Assembly (NCBI GenBank): GCA_023055505.1
Contig: JALIRH010000013.1
Span: 9,238,001-9,302,000, forward strand
Direction: 5' to 3'
From: Callipepla californica brunnescens
Taxonomy: Eukaryota; Chordata; Aves; Galliformes; Odontophoridae
DNA: 64,000 nt
Shown: in pieces, positions 13,224-26,142 of the stretch
Numbering within the stretch: the stretch's first letter is position 1
How the letters are laid out: each line of letters starts with the position of its first letter
The notes under the pieces: model-generated
What the model was told of the DNA's origin: nothing
What the model saw: the letters and a program-made list of their open reading frames with translations, nothing else
Databases searched by the model: none
Program-made: the position numbers and the translations under genes

Positions 13224-15849
13224 TTTATTGCTTAGTTATGTCAGATGTTTTTCTCATCTGTTGTGCAGAACTTGTGTGCTATGCTGAAAAAGGAAAAACG
13301 CAGCCTGTTTATTTAGGTACTAACTCTTCTCCCATCGAATCCCTATTAGAGTGCCCATTACCTCTAAATAGGATAAAGATTTAAGAAGGTGATGTTTGGT
13401 TTTCACTTATTATTGGAAAGTGTTAATGTGAGACAGTGTTCAGATAACCTTCATGGACTGATGAGTGCAACTGATAGTAATTGCTGGGGAGCCTAATGGC
13501 TTAAATGAGTAGGAATTGAAGAACATTATCTGGTCAAACAACTTTCTCTTAATTTCTTGATATTCAGCTGTAACCATTGTTTACACATTTCATAAAATTA
13601 ATGACTAAAATCTGTGCTTTATTGCAGTGCTGCTTGCAGTTACAATTTTCAAAGCACAGCAAATTAAGTTAGTAAATATAGTCTCAGTAACCAAATTCTT
13701 GAAAAACTTTATTTTGGGGGAAAAAATAAAAAGCCACATCTTCCTTGATAGCTGACAAATTTAGGGCAAAATCTCTCTTGTTCAAGTACAGTGTGGTTTT
13801 ATAACATTAGGCAGTCTTCTCTGAAGATCAAATCAGGTATTTAAGATTGTGTTCTTAAAGTTCTCAACTCTCACTTGATTCATTAGCTGCATAATGAAAA
13901 ACTGAAGCATTTATAAATGCAGTTCTAGTTGTTGCCAATTCTTAAATACTGCTGGGTATGGAGCATAGTTACCGATCAGTGAAGAAGAAAACACTGCAGC
14001 CTGAATGCTGGAGGATACTTAGCTATTTACTGCCCATATGGCTTTGCTGATTAGGCCTTCTGGTTTCATCTTCCTTTGTGTATGTGACTGTGAAGCTAAC
14101 AAGTGACTTCAGAGTTTCTTGATTTCTGCTTGATATTGCAAACAAATGTGGCTAAATAGCTCCAAAATTAGTAGTGCTTACTACTTAAATAGACCATTTG
14201 AGCTGCCATCGCTGAAGAATTTTATTTCATTCTTCACTGACAAGTCTAGCAAATTTCATTTTGTACTTGTGACAGTATGTGATGCATAGGCAATGTGTGT
14301 TTTGTTTGAGATGCACATCATCACAAAGTATTGCCTGTCATTAGAGCCATTATCAGTCACGTTTCACTGACATGCATCAAATAGAATGAATCCCCTTTTC
14401 TGGAGTAGGAATGGTTTCAGCTAGTGCACCATCACAATAAAACAATGTGTTGTTGAAAATCATAGAAATATATCTAGTATTTGAAGCTATGCCCATAAAA
14501 CTGCAAATAAAACTGACAATAAACATCAATATAAAGAAGTGTATGGCCCATGTTATTGCAGCAAAAGTCAGCAATATAAAATGTTGTGACTTATCAAATA
14601 ACTAATATTTTTTTTAATATGAATACTGTAATAGACTTTAACTCAAAACTTACAAAGTCATGTACCAAATTACAGATCTAATTTGACTGGTGATCTAAAG
14701 GTAATATTACTTATGCAATAGCTTGTAGTTCACAAGGTTGGATCTTATCTTCTTTGTAGTGTGATGATTCTCATGAGTAAATAGATTTTTCTTGTCCTAG
14801 TGTTTCTGATGACATGCTGAAGATTTGAGCTGCGCTTCAAATATCAGATTGTGATATTTGTGAGAAGTGCTATATAGGTAATAGCTTTGGCTAAGAAATT
14901 ACAAGTGTTTTCTATGTGATTCAGAACAAAAACATTTTTTTCAGGTAACTGTGGATGTTGAGTCTTGTATGTAGTGTTATTTGAGCAACAACCTCCATCA
15001 GTTTTAAGACTCGAATGTCCACATAACTACAAAATTTACCTACCTAAACATCAAATAGGAGGAGATTACCTTTGGGCATCCACTAATGGTTTTTCAGAGC
15101 AGTTGCAGATTTTACTCATCTATATTTTGCACAGAACTAGCCAATAATTTTAATACTCATAAATCTTTTTCTGTTATGAATGTTTTGATTCTGTGAATGT
15201 GAATGCATGGGAATTACCTTCTTTGCAAAAATATGTAAATACCACCATCTCTGGGCTATGTTTTATCAAAGAATCAAATTATTATTGAATTATTTTCAGA
15301 TGAGGTGGAAATTTTCTTGTGAAGACTGAAGTTCACTGTCATTTATTCAAGTATCATGAATGACCTTTCCTATACAGATGAATACAATTTGTGTGTAAGA
15401 CTAGAATTCAAATAGGGTTGATTTGTTTGCTGTAAACATAAATAATATGGCAAGCATTTACATGTTCATTGAGCTACTCATTAACAAGTTCAAATGAAAA
15501 TGTGGAAATACTGACAGATGATTTACTTCAATGAGTTTATGCATATGAAAGTTAAAATCAACTGAAAATTATTGTAATGGAAGTGACATTTAATGCAGTA
15601 AAAACACTCATAAGAACAATTTTATAAGAGGAAAACAAACTAAAATTACAGATAACAGAAGAGCTAAGAAATGTTTAAAAATCAGTGCTATTTTGTACCA
15701 CGAAGAATTTACGTTACCAATGATAGAGGCCAAATTGTTGCAATCTTGAAGTAATAAATTGCTTAACTAGTCAATAACTAGTGAATACCTATTCTTGAAA
15801 GACTGTTTTAAAAGCACTGAAATATCAATGTATTTTCTTCCAACTCAGG

Positions 15850-17065
15850 CTCCTGAGTTGAAAGATGGCATCGGGGTATAAGGTGAAGAATGTATACTCT
15901 AATGGGAAACTGTCTATGACCTGCTTCATCAACTGAAGTTTCATATTGATGAGAATGGACAGGATTTATCCAAGGAGGCTGTGAAGGAATTGGGGGAAGT
16001 GTTCACCAAGCTACTATCAATCATTTTTCAGAAATTCTGGATAATTGGAGAGGTCCAAGTTTACTGTAGGATATGATATGTTATTCCAATCTATAAGAAG
16101 AGCAGAAAGGAGGAGCCAATGGATTTTGTGACTGTCCATATGGTATCTGTACCAGGGGAAGTTAAAGAGTAGCATCTGTTGCATATGGGATGACTGTGTG
16201 AACAAATGCTGTCAGCATGTTTATGAAAGGCAGAGACTGCCTGACCAATCCAATCTCCTCCTACTGCAAGATGACCTGATAAGTAAATGAGGGAAAGACA
16301 CGGATGTTCTTTACCTAGAATTTAGTAAAGTTATTTTATAGTTTCCCACCATATTCTCCTGCAGAAACTGATACTCAGATGTACCGTTCTCTGGGTTAAG
16401 AACTCTGAATTGCTGGGCTCAAACAGCCATAGCGAATGGAGTTCACTCCTGCCAGGCACCAGTGGCATTCCCCAGGATTCAGTTATAAGTGTTAGTTTTA
16501 ATGTTTTTATCTGTACCTTCAGTAACTGTACAGTTGATGCGAAGTTAGGTGGACGTGTTGATCTGTTTGAGGGTATGAAGGCTTTGTGGGGGGATCTTTA
16601 CAGTTCAGATAATTGTGCTGGATCTGATAGCCTGACATTCAACAAAACTGGATCCAGTGCTTATATCATAAATATCATAACAACCTAATAGGCCTGGGTA
16701 AGAGAGGCTGGAAAGTTACCCAGGAGAAAAGGACATAGGAATGTTGGTTGGTAGCCTGTTGAATATTAGCCAGCAGTGTGCTGAGGTGACCAAAAAGGCC
16801 TGTGGCATCCTGGCCTGTATGGAATCATAGGAATAAGAAATAATGTGGCCAGCAGAACTAGAGAATTGATTTTCCTTTGTACTTGACACTGGTGAGATGA
16901 CACCTCAAGTATTGTGTTCAGTTTGAGGCAGTCCACTGCAAGGAGGAATATTAAGCAGCTTGAGCATGTGCAGAGAAGAGTGAAGGGGGTAGGTAGTAAG
17001 AATTCTGAGGACTGACTGAGAGATTGGTGTTCAGTCTGGAGTATTATCCAGGGAGGCAGCTACCT
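15850..17065 (+). mobile_element. CR1 LINE reverse-transcriptase region, decayed, sense strand
   Basis: Remnant of the CR1 ORF2 polyprotein (endonuclease plus reverse transcriptase) that once copied CR1 RNA into DNA. Blocks in CR1 order are: GGAAGTGTTCACCAAGCTAC with TTTTTCAGAAATTCTGGATA near 16000; the TATAAGAAGAGCAGAAAGGA block near 16095; ACTGCCTGACCAATCC near 16230; and TTTACCTAGAATTTAG near 16311. The 93-codon open stretch 16410-16688 then reads TSGIPQDSV (intact CR1: TSGVPQGSV) and DAKLGGRVDLFEG (CR1: DTKLGGSVDLLEG). The FADD catalytic box at about 16527-16541 is replaced by CTVD. Later come GGCATCCTGGCCTGTATGGA and AAGTATTGTGTTCAGTT. Stops and frameshifts break the frame throughout, and both ends are missing. 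It is old and inactive, and both boundaries are approximate. Confidence 0.88.
16410..16688 (+). pseudogene. CR1 reverse-transcriptase fragment, catalytic box lost
   Basis: This 92-residue open frame lies inside the CR1 remnant, and its start codon has no functional meaning. Residues 17-34 correspond to the RT segment with the G-V-P-Q-G-S motif, here GIPQDS, so the second glycine has become Asp. Residues 40-48 correspond to the F/YADD active site and following TKLGG. Only one of the two catalytic aspartates (D43) is left, and the residues around it are changed. Residues 49-60 (RVDLFEGMKALW) keep the CR1 family pattern. It cannot encode an active enzyme. Confidence 0.85.
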
Positions 17066-17810
17066 GGAAGAAAAAATATAGAGAAGTAATAAGCTTTTCA
17101 AAAATTTGTTTTTCCTGTCAGAGTAGTGAACATAAGTGGGGAAATGCCCTTTCTAGGAGAAAAATTGTTTGGCTGCAGGTAGATCTGTGTCTTCCTACAG
17201 TTGTACAGTTCTCAGCTGATAACTTGCATTAGATCTTTCTCCATTTTTGCTTGTAAAGAGAAGCAGAACTAGTTAGGACCAAACAGACATGCTTGAAGTT
17301 TTTTTTGTTTTTTTTAATACTTTGTTCTGGATGAAGAGAGAGACAAGCACATGGAAGAGCACAATGTTCAGAGGGAAGTCCTTGGGCAATTTAAAATAGC
17401 TGCATACTGAAAGCATCAGTGTTCTTTTAAGCTACAAGAAAGAAATTTTGAAAGTGAGAAGGTAACTAGCAGAATAAATCACTGGTTCCCTGGATTCTCT
17501 TATGGAAGTGGATGAAGGACAAGATATGAAAGTGGAGGAAGGTATGTTGCAAAGTCAGGTTCCTTCATGTGATAACCTCTGTAACTGATTGTGGAAGCAG
17601 AGTGTAATGATATAGAAAATCTTTTAAAGAAACAATTGGTTGCTACAGGTATTTCCTTAAAACGTTTAAATAGCTTTTTAGCCAGCCTTATGATGAACTG
17701 AACTCCATTGTTCACCGTTACTTGAATGTGCACTTAGGCAGAGGTCTGAAGCTATGACATTGCCTATATACTTCCTTATAACAGTGAATACAAGCGACCC
17801 TAAATTATTG
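17066..17810. other. Noncoding DNA between two CR1 pieces
   Basis: No gene is seen. The part immediately after 17066 may still be very diverged CR1 sequence, but I could not match it. A short T-rich run lies at about 17299-17317. A 77-codon minus-strand open frame (17500-17733) shows nothing familiar. Confidence 0.6.
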
Positions 17811-17890
17811 CAGAATCACAGAATTGTAGGGGTTGGAATGAACCTCTAGAGATCATCTAGACCAACCCCCAAACATTCTCAGGTTAAGCT
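17811..17890 (-). mobile_element. CR1 LINE 3' end fragment
   Basis: The plus strand reads CAGAATCACAGAATTGTAGG, GGTTGGAATGAACCTCTAGA and GATCATCTAGACCAACCCCC. This is the reverse complement of a CR1 3' terminus: the AATCACAGAATC terminal repeat, then the GGTTGGAAGGGACCTCTAGAG block and CATCTAGTCCAACCCCC. It lies on the minus strand, opposite to the larger CR1 remnant ending about 750 bp upstream, so the two are separate insertions. The similarity is clean for about 60 bp and then fades near CAGGTTAAGC. It has no coding capacity. Confidence 0.88.
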
Positions 17891-20800
17891 GAAAATAATG
17901 CTAGCGAATTTAATGAAATGATGCATGATGTATTTTTGTCACAAAGAGGGGGGATAAGAAAAATGCACAAAAAACAGTTTGGGATTCTTTCACAGATGGG
18001 GATAATTATATTACTGGTAGGGATGCCAGCGGAGGTGTTCTGGGTCAAGAAAGACTTAAGTTCAAGTAACTGAAATACCAATATATTTCTTCATTTAAGA
18101 GATCCTTGTAGAATAAAGTTTTAGCCAGGTCACTGACTGAGGTTAAAAACAAGTAAGGTTTTTACACAGAGTGCTGAAGTAAATGCTTGATCTGAAGTTT
18201 CCAGAAACAAGACAGATTTTCATCTGTTCACTTATAAGATGATGTCTCACAGTGTTATAGCAGAAAATTAGAGGTGACACTAGCTATCAGTATTTTTAAG
18301 TGCCATTTTTATTACTTTTTTTTTTTTTCCAAATAGTTACATCATAGGCACTAAATCTGTAGTGAATGTTATCTTCCTGTTAGATTACACTACTATTAGT
18401 TTCTTGTGATAGCTATCAAACATGAGTTTGTTGCAGTGTTTCTCTGGAAACTCTGGAAGTGCTGTTGGATGGTGGGCAGTTGCCTGACATAAACAAGGTA
18501 ACTTCTTTATATGCAGTGGTATTCACCAAGATGAATAATTAATGAATCCACAGGTAGTAAAGATAAGAGTTTTATTAAATTCTGACTCAAATTCGAATTT
18601 CAAGTTGACATATCTTTTCCTTGACCTTGAATATGTATATATATTTATATCTTTTCCAAATATGATAGAAGCAATTAATCAGTTTTTTTTTAAGCATCTG
18701 CTATTGAGGTCGAAATGGTTTTTTTTGCTTGTAAAAAGGAAGGCTCACTCCTACTTTAGTGGACACATTAGTCTGTTTAACAATCTGTTAGCTCTACTAT
18801 TTGTATTAGCTAAAAATAATTACAAACTACATAAATTTAAAAACATTATGATCTTCATTCTAAGAAAGCTTAAAGATCAATGGCTGTGACAGTATTTTAA
18901 ATGGAGATAAATGAACACCTCAGTCTTCTTTTCCTGCTAGCAGGTATGTTTATTTGTTGTTTTTTTTTTATTGCCAATAATGGTAAGGGGAATTCTGTGT
19001 CATGTTCTTGTTAAAGTGCTGGCAATTAATTGATTGATTGTCATTAAGCAATCAGAGCATGCTTCTATCTGTTGATGTCACATAAGTACCAGGCATCTGG
19101 AACGAAGTGTATTACTTCATTTGATTTTATAAACTCACTGAGATCCACACACATTCAAATCAGCAAAAAATTTGTTTTAATGAGATAACAGTAGTAACAT
19201 GATTACAAACCTCAGAATCCATTTTCTATGTATCATATTCCTCTAGAATATTATTAACTTTCATATCAAGTAAATTACCTTGATAAAAAATGGCTGCTTT
19301 TAGAGAAAAGTATGCTATTTTTTCTGTTTTTCTTGAAAAAGGTCTGAAGCAAATGTAGCTGTGTTCCATTATTTCCTGATCTTGTCCACCATTATTTTCT
19401 TTGTGTTAATGGAGGAGTTAGACAGCCTGCCAAACTCAGACTATAGCATGCTGTATGCTGTTTTGATATTAAAGACATATGACAGTAACTCCCCTTTATT
19501 TTAGCCTAAAATCCTCTTTCTTGATGAGGATTGAACCTGTTGCTTAGCTCACAAATGGATGTTGCTGATCACATTTTGAGGGTTTTTTATGCTAATTTGT
19601 CAGATGCTGGCTGACTCTAGTTTACCATACTTTCCTTTACTGTTTCTTGGTATTTTAACACAACCTCATCTCCCTAGTAAATCACAGTTCTCAACTGAGA
19701 CATTTTCACACATTTTTATTCAGTTGAGTTTTGTTTCTGTTTTCCGTTGTTCCTTAGTTGATGTTTTTGTACTTTAGCAGAGAACTTCTGTATTAGCAAT
19801 CTCATTTCCAGAAGCACTTCTATTAATTGCCTAAAAAATGAGAATGAACACCTGATTTATCTGATTTATCCTTTCAACATGATTAATCCTGTTTATCAGT
19901 AATATCAGTACAGATTAAATGTAGATTATATATTGTTTGTATAGCTACTATTTTAAGAAGTTGGGAGTGTGATAATGTTGTGAAGAGCCTCGATAAATAG
20001 GTTAAATAACTGCAAGTACAATAAGGCTGGTCACCAAAGCATGTCTATGGAGGTGGATGAAGTTAGTTCTTCCCATACTTACTAGAGCAGTTGTTGAGGA
20101 CTTCCGTACCTTAGGATCTCAAAAAGCCTTCAATCAGTAATAAAGTTACTTATGGCAGATTGAGTCTGACTTGCTTATTGTATACTAGACACTAAAATTG
20201 TTTCAGCACCACATCTGACTGTCTACTGACTACTATTAAAAATAAGGTTCATGTTTAATTGCCTAAAATGCTCAAGTGTTATGTAATTGGAGATTCTTAT
20301 TCTATGTCTGGTGTGGCTCTAGTCTCTCTGGAAGGGGTAGGTGGAGCAGGTGAGGTGGAGAGTGGAGCTGTGTGATGAAGTGGCTGTGCTATATGGAACT
20401 TTCTGTTGGCAATTATATGGTTGAGATCCTGAGCATAGCTTTAATTTCTGAAGTTCTGTCAGGGATCTGTCTAAACCATTTGTCCTGCAGTCATTTCTGG
20501 TTGTACTGAGCAATCCCTAAAGTTTCTGCATGCATCTTGTCTGGTTTTCGGAGAGTCTGTTGCTAGCATGAAAGTACCTTTATTTATTTATTTATTTTTG
20601 TTCTATTATACACTTGTTAATGTGGCATGCTAATGCTTACCTGGTTTTCATTAGAAATCCTATTTTGCTTGTCTCTCTTCATTTAATTTCAACATTGCAC
20701 TGCATTTCTCTACTGTATTATTAAAAATTAAGTAGCTAGTCCAAAAAGAAAAAGAAAACAACTGCTTTGAAATATGGGAAGGAAATGACCTTTTATTCCT

Positions 20801-22218
20801 TTCGCTTACAGTCTTCTGCAGTTGCTGTGGTGCAGAGATTTTACTGAAAGATATTGCTGGGGTATAATATGATACACAGCACAGTAGGGTGCAGTCTGCT
20901 TGCCATGCCAAATACATCTTGCAGCAGACAAGAGGTTTAAAGGATATACCCATGAGGGAATATTAAGTGAATGCAACTGGAGAGGCAAGTACAGATGGGA
21001 AAGAGCCTTATTCTAAAGATGCAGTGTAAGCTAAATATACAAGAGTAGTTGCTGACATTAAGACAAGCAAAGAATAATTTGGTTTTGTATAGAATATTCA
21101 GTATAATGAAAAGGTGTAAGTGATGGTGTCCATTGTCAGTATTTGACAAACTATTTCTTCAACTACGAATATTCACTGACTTGGAAAAACGTTTGTGAAG
21201 GAGTGGAAAGAAAAACTGATAAAAATCTGGATATTTGTTCCGTTTCTTATAAATGGTTTTCAAAGAGAGATGAGCTTTCAGCTCAACGTGGAGAGGGAAG
21301 GACCACAGAACGCATCGGCTAAGCATAGAGATTAGTTGCATAGAGTTATGGGGTGTGCACCACCAGTTTCCTAGTACTAGGTGCAACATTGAATGTTATA
21401 CGTTAACAGCTTCTGTTCTACTTCTTTCTAGGTGTTACAAGGGTGTTTAGAGTTAGGTCATAAAATGTCTTATGATGGATAAATTCATGTAAACGTCCTT
21501 GAACTTGACTTCACTGTATGAAAGGAGTCAAGTTCCGTTATATGAAGCAGAATAAAGGAGTTAATAACTGAAAGGAATGTAAAAGTGACAATTTAACAGT
21601 TGTGTTGAAGGACTTCCAGAAGCTGTGGTTTAGGAAGTGAAGGTTACGTGGAGCTTATCTGCTGGCAAGAAAACTTCACTGAAATACAAAGTAGACAGTG
21701 GATTACTATTTAAGGCAGTATACAAGCATAAGGAATACTTGCAGTAACTAGGAGGGAGGCAGCAAGATATTCTAAAAATTTTCCAGTGTATTAGGATTAA
21801 CGGTTTTCTTAGTATAGTATTGTTTTCTCCTGAGGCTCCTATGTCCCACATTAGGGATATCCATATTCTAAAATTTAGAAGAATCTAATTACATTGATAT
21901 TAGAATATCATCATAGTGACTTAAGGGTGATTATTTCTAAATTGTCATACATTTGTCTAAATTATGACAGAACTATATTATGTTATCCCTGTTTATTTTG
22001 TTTAAATGAGATCGCTTAACTGTCAAATTTATCATTTTTTCTTTGGACTTAATTACTACAACACACTCATGAAGAATTTTGAGTAAGGAATTATATCACT
22101 TCCTGGAATCAAGGCAACAAAATTTTCTTGTATCTGTCCAGCCATTATTCTTGTGCCATGGAATAAAAAATTCTAGAATGTTATATTAAATACATATATT
22201 TACATGCACATGTATATA
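17891..22218. other. Noncoding DNA, no gene recognised
   Basis: AT-rich sequence without recognisable exons or transposons. A T13 run lies at 18316-18328. A 115-codon plus-strand open frame at 18542-18889 is Phe-, Leu- and Lys-rich, as expected from AT-rich noise, and has no recognised domain. A short TTTA repeat and a G/purine-rich patch at about 20329-20370 are the only local features. Confidence 0.7.
20579..20597. repeat. (TTTA)4 microsatellite
   Basis: Four uninterrupted TTTA units followed by a T tail. Simple sequence. Confidence 0.9.
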
Positions 22219-22745
22219 GGTCATTCTGAATGTGATACCTCCTCTTCGTTTCCTTGAAAAATACAACGGATACAAAGAGTGTAATAAGAACTCTTTGGTA
22301 GTATGATAGCATTGTTTTTCAGTGTAGTCTCCAACATTAGCTGTGCAATTTTGCTGTTGGTGAATAAGAGCCTACATGCCACACTTATATAAATCTGTAC
22401 TAATGGAGATTACTCATTGTTTCACAACTACTATGGCAACATCATTGCTAGGAAAAGGCTGCTTATGTGTTCCATATTTCATCATCCCAAACAGATGGAA
22501 GTCAGAAGGTGCTGTAACTGCATATATATATACAATGGTAGTGGTAGGACAGTTTGGCCAAGAATGGTAATGTACTCCACAGTTTTCAATCTGATATGGG
22601 TCTGGAGTTACCATGTTGCAAGAGAAAGGTTTGTCATCTTCTCTGACATCACTCTGGAAATTTGAGCCTTCAACTTAGCATCACATGTAGCAGTCAGAGT
22701 TGATGGTCTTCTGGGTTCCAGGAAAACCAAAATTAGCACTTCACT
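22219..22745 (-). mobile_element. Truncated Galluhop-type mariner with transposase C-terminus
   Basis: This is a Tc1/mariner cut-and-paste transposon fragment. Read on the minus strand, 22414-22520 encodes TAPSDFHLFGMMKY and FPSNDVAIVVVKQ, matching the mariner block APSDFHLFGPMKDGL plus FPSNDAVIAAVKQ. The Asp of PSD is the third residue of the D,D34D catalytic triad and is kept. The second triad position (the HDNARPH box, about 22608-22620) is mutated. Upstream, sequence matching the segment before that box (CATCAACTCTGACTGCTACA on the minus strand) runs to about 22735, after which similarity stops. The N-terminal half, first catalytic Asp and distal inverted repeat are missing. The terminus near 22219 (GGTCATTCTGAATGTGATAC, then CTCCT) is the 3' inverted repeat, preceded by TA. 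Several stops make it a dead copy. Confidence 0.9.
22414..22614 (-). pseudogene. Mariner transposase C-terminal fragment
   Basis: This is the coding remnant of the mariner element above. The 66-residue open frame contains TAPSDFHLFG at about residues 34-43, the conserved mariner block carrying the last catalytic aspartate, and ends with FPSNDVAIVVVKQ at the C-terminal side. A normal transposase is about 340-350 residues, so this is roughly a fifth of the protein. The start codon is accidental. Upstream codons drift out of the mariner pattern (YIYAV where PYSPDL is expected), so the active-site neighbourhood is broken. Confidence 0.88.
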
Positions 22746-23666
22746 GGGTATAATTTGTCAAGTAACAGAGCCAGAGAATCTTACTCTAGGAAGCGTGCCT
22801 GCTAATGGGGAAAGGGGAATGAAACAAATCTTGAGTGTCTCCTTTCAATGAAGTGGTGACAGAGGGCCAGATTTATACTCTTTATGTGGTGAAACCAAGT
22901 AGTGTACTGATAGGCATCTTAGCAAGGCTTGCTGTTAATTATGTAGTGGGGTTGATGCTGAGGCTGGTGTTTCATACTGAGGTGAAGTTGCTTTTCTGAC
23001 TTTACTGAAACAGTGTTAGGCTATGAGTCCTCCCATCCCAGCTGTGATTCTGTTGCTGTCATTGCCAGGCCACAGGCAAGTTGTTCAATTGCACATCTCT
23101 GTGTTGGTCTGGTGCTTTGGTCAGAGAGGCAAGTTTGTCAGTTCCTGCCTTTGTTCAAGTCCCATGCAAGTTAAACAAATTGAATAAATTACATTCATGT
23201 TTAAGCTGTAATTCTCTGCTGACTTACAGTCACTCTGACAGCAAGCCTGGTGATTTCCTATAATATTTTTCTGGGTCTAGCAAATATTTAATATTTTAAG
23301 AAATACTTAACAATTTCAGAAAGGGCAGGAAATCAAAACACTCATATTCAAAGGCATAAACCAACCTATGAAGCTGAAAAAGCTTTTCTTACTCCTGTTC
23401 CTTTTCCATATTAATACTTTTACTTTCTAATTCCTTCTGAAGCATATGGCATTACTCCAATTGGAAATAGGATATTGGACTAACAAACACACTTCCCTCT
23501 GTAGTATTTTCTTATTACTTCTACACGTGTTTTCTTCAGTTAAATATAATTTAATAAAAAGAGTCTTGTGTTTACCCTTACTGTGGCTTGTTATAATCAT
23601 GCTGCCGTGTAATAAAGATGGGAATTGGGAACGAGTTTATCATTCTCTTTTCCACGTAATACATCC

Positions 23667-23683
23667 TTTTTTTTTTTTTTTTT
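23667..23683. repeat. T17 homopolymer
   Basis: An uninterrupted run of 17 T residues between ACATCC and CTCCTTCC. I see no attached retrocopy. Confidence 0.9.
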
Positions 23684-24923
23684 CTCCTTCCATTTAATTC
23701 ACCTACCAATGTACCAGTAGGAATACAAAAAATTTATGTGGTGAAATGAGTTTGATAGCATTTTTATATCCTTTGGGTTTTGGTATACATTCAGCATGGA
23801 TAGAGTCAGAAAGGAAAGTCTCATGTACAAAATCAAGAGATCTGAATCCTTAAATGACAAATGGATGGGAGATTTTACTCTGGCACCTGGTATTTATTTA
23901 TTTTTATGCATCTATCCATGAAGAACTTTTATATTCATCTGGTGTAAATTCCCATTCCCAAGGGTATGACTTCTATATATAAGCTCATTTTTTATTATTC
24001 ATGTGATATTTACTTTTTTTTTTTGTACTTGGCTAGCATTTCCTTATGCGTAATGGAGAATTTCCTTGTGTTATGATATGGCCAATGCTGATGCTGTTAT
24101 TAGTTTCTGTAAGACCTGCATTTACCTCTCCAGTTCCCAGTCCATTCAGCTGTTTTAATTTTTTGTATTCTGTTTCCTCTTATAAACAGTGAGAGCACTA
24201 TTCCTATATGCTAAGCTTTCTGACTAGTTACCAGAGACACACAGGGCAGCAAGCCTCCCTGTTCTGTCTCTGAAGTAGTTTTTAGAATATTGTTCTCCCA
24301 TTGCCATGTTCCTGGCTGCCACGTTAAGGACTTCTCTCTTTCGTGAAGTACAGAATAGAAAAAAGCAGAAAACTGCAAGCCAATGAGAATTTGCCAGTTC
24401 CTGAATTGATGTTTTTGCATACCAGAATCTCAAGTAGGCAGAAGTCTACATAATTTGCACTTCTATCTCATCAAAGTGGAGCCATAATTAGACAAGACTG
24501 TTGGAGTTGCTCCATCTCAGTTGTAATGGTATGATTCCTCTAAAGTGCTTTAGCTTAGTAGCTTAGTCTGCAAGAGATCCCTGTTGCAAAAAATTAAAAA
24601 AGCAAGCTGTATGTAACATAGTTGCCTCCTGCTGAAGTTTTTTGCTCCTGCAAGTGATTGCTACAAAAACAGTGGCAACTTCCATCAGTTACTTTCTATG
24701 CTAGATTCCCCTAGTGGAGAAAGCATTAGTTTGTCGTCCAGTTCTTGCTCATGAAGCCTTGGTGATAGTCATTAATATTAATTTTTCTTTTGATTTTTGT
24801 AAAAGATCAGACAGGAACTTAGTTCACAGGAATTTGAGTTCATTTGCAAGATTACCTGTATGTGATCATGAAATGTATCTGGCAAGCTTTCCAGCCATAC
24901 AGTGGCAGCTGTCATTAGAATGT

Positions 24924-24949
24924 TTTTGTAGTTAGCTTTTGTAGTTAGC
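24924..24949. repeat. Two-copy tandem repeat, 13-bp unit
   Basis: TTTTGTAGTTAGC is repeated exactly twice in tandem. It is a small replication-slippage product. Confidence 0.9.
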
Positions 24950-26140
24950 CTTTCTCCAGCAGAGTGTTCTCTGGTTCAACACCTGCTAAAGCAAAATGGA
25001 AACATTCACAGTGACTTCAGTGGGATCTAGATCATGTCCTTGCTGATTACTGCCTGTAGACCTAATGGACTTTCTACTACCAAAAACTCTTTGTTGTAAA
25101 TGAAACCCCCTTATGGGTGTGTTGGCCCTTTGGCTCAGAAATTGTTTGCCATTATCTTCAGTGTTTTAAAGCTGGTAATGATGTAGCTGGGAGCATAGCT
25201 AAAGATTTTTAAAGCAATATTTAAGTAAATAAGTAATGCAAGGACATGGGACAGTATGGCTGATGAGAGAGAGACCTTTCCTTCCAGTTACTGCTGGTAT
25301 ATCTGGAGTGAGTTTTCTTAATGCTTAAATTCACTTTTGATACTATGTCTGTATATAAAAGGGAGAGTGTTTCTAATGAGTGCCAAATATTTAAGTTATT
25401 CCCATCATTCTGATGTCGAGGTGTGTGTTCACATTAAGTGTTCATAATGTCCAACAAGAATACGGAGCTGTCTATCCTCTATAAAAAAGACAGAAAAGCC
25501 ACTCTGGAAAGCAACTAAATCTAAAAAGATCTGAATTGCTTTTCAGAGGCTGCTGCTTCCCTCTTTTGTCTAAGTAAGGTTTGATGGAAAGCAGTGTTCT
25601 ATTTTAACCATCTAGTAGGTGCCTAAAACAAAGTAGAATCAAACCGGATGTAATTCTAGTAGGAAATCATGGAACAACTCATCATGACATTATGCCTCAG
25701 GCATCACAAGACATCCTCATAGGAGATTTCCCTGAAAACCTTAATTGAAATCCATGCTATTTACGAACCACCAGCCATCCATCTCACTGAAAGTTTATTA
25801 GGATGAATTGTTTGTTGCTGCTATTTTGCATGCCTTCCACTGGGAACAGCACTGCATGGGAAAGTTTTTGACTGCATTAACTTTTTCTCTCCCTGAGCAT
25901 TTCTTTCAAGTATTGAACTTCTGAGGGTATTGATTATCTCTGTCAGATCACTCCATGCCTTACTGTTCTTAAAAATTCTCAATGAGTTAAAAAGAAGTGA
26001 AACTCAGATTACAGATCATTTGTAAGCGCAGTGGAATCTATATCCTATTTTGCAATGTGAAACATATTGGCTTTGCCTTTGTGAGCTTTGATTTTTTTTT
26101 CAGTCTTCCATGAATCCCTGTAGTTTACTTTCTCTTCACT

Positions 26141-26142
<2 letters not shown>

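Larger units (their letters stand above)
7497..15849. other. Noncoding DNA with possible conserved segments, no gene recognised
   Basis: No gene or transposon is recognisable over about 8.3 kb. Open frames reach about 100 codons (7826-8128 minus) without familiar domains. The stretch contains an A17 run, a tandem 14-bp duplication, a CTCF-like motif and a CpG-retaining segment at about 12.0-12.5 kb, each listed separately. Confidence 0.7.

Noticed and set aside
23055..23110. MIR SINE-like core (CAGGCAAGTTGTTCAATTG)
   Set aside because: Similarity is limited to about 20 bp with mismatches. No tRNA-like head or LINE-like tail is visible, so it is not listed as an element.
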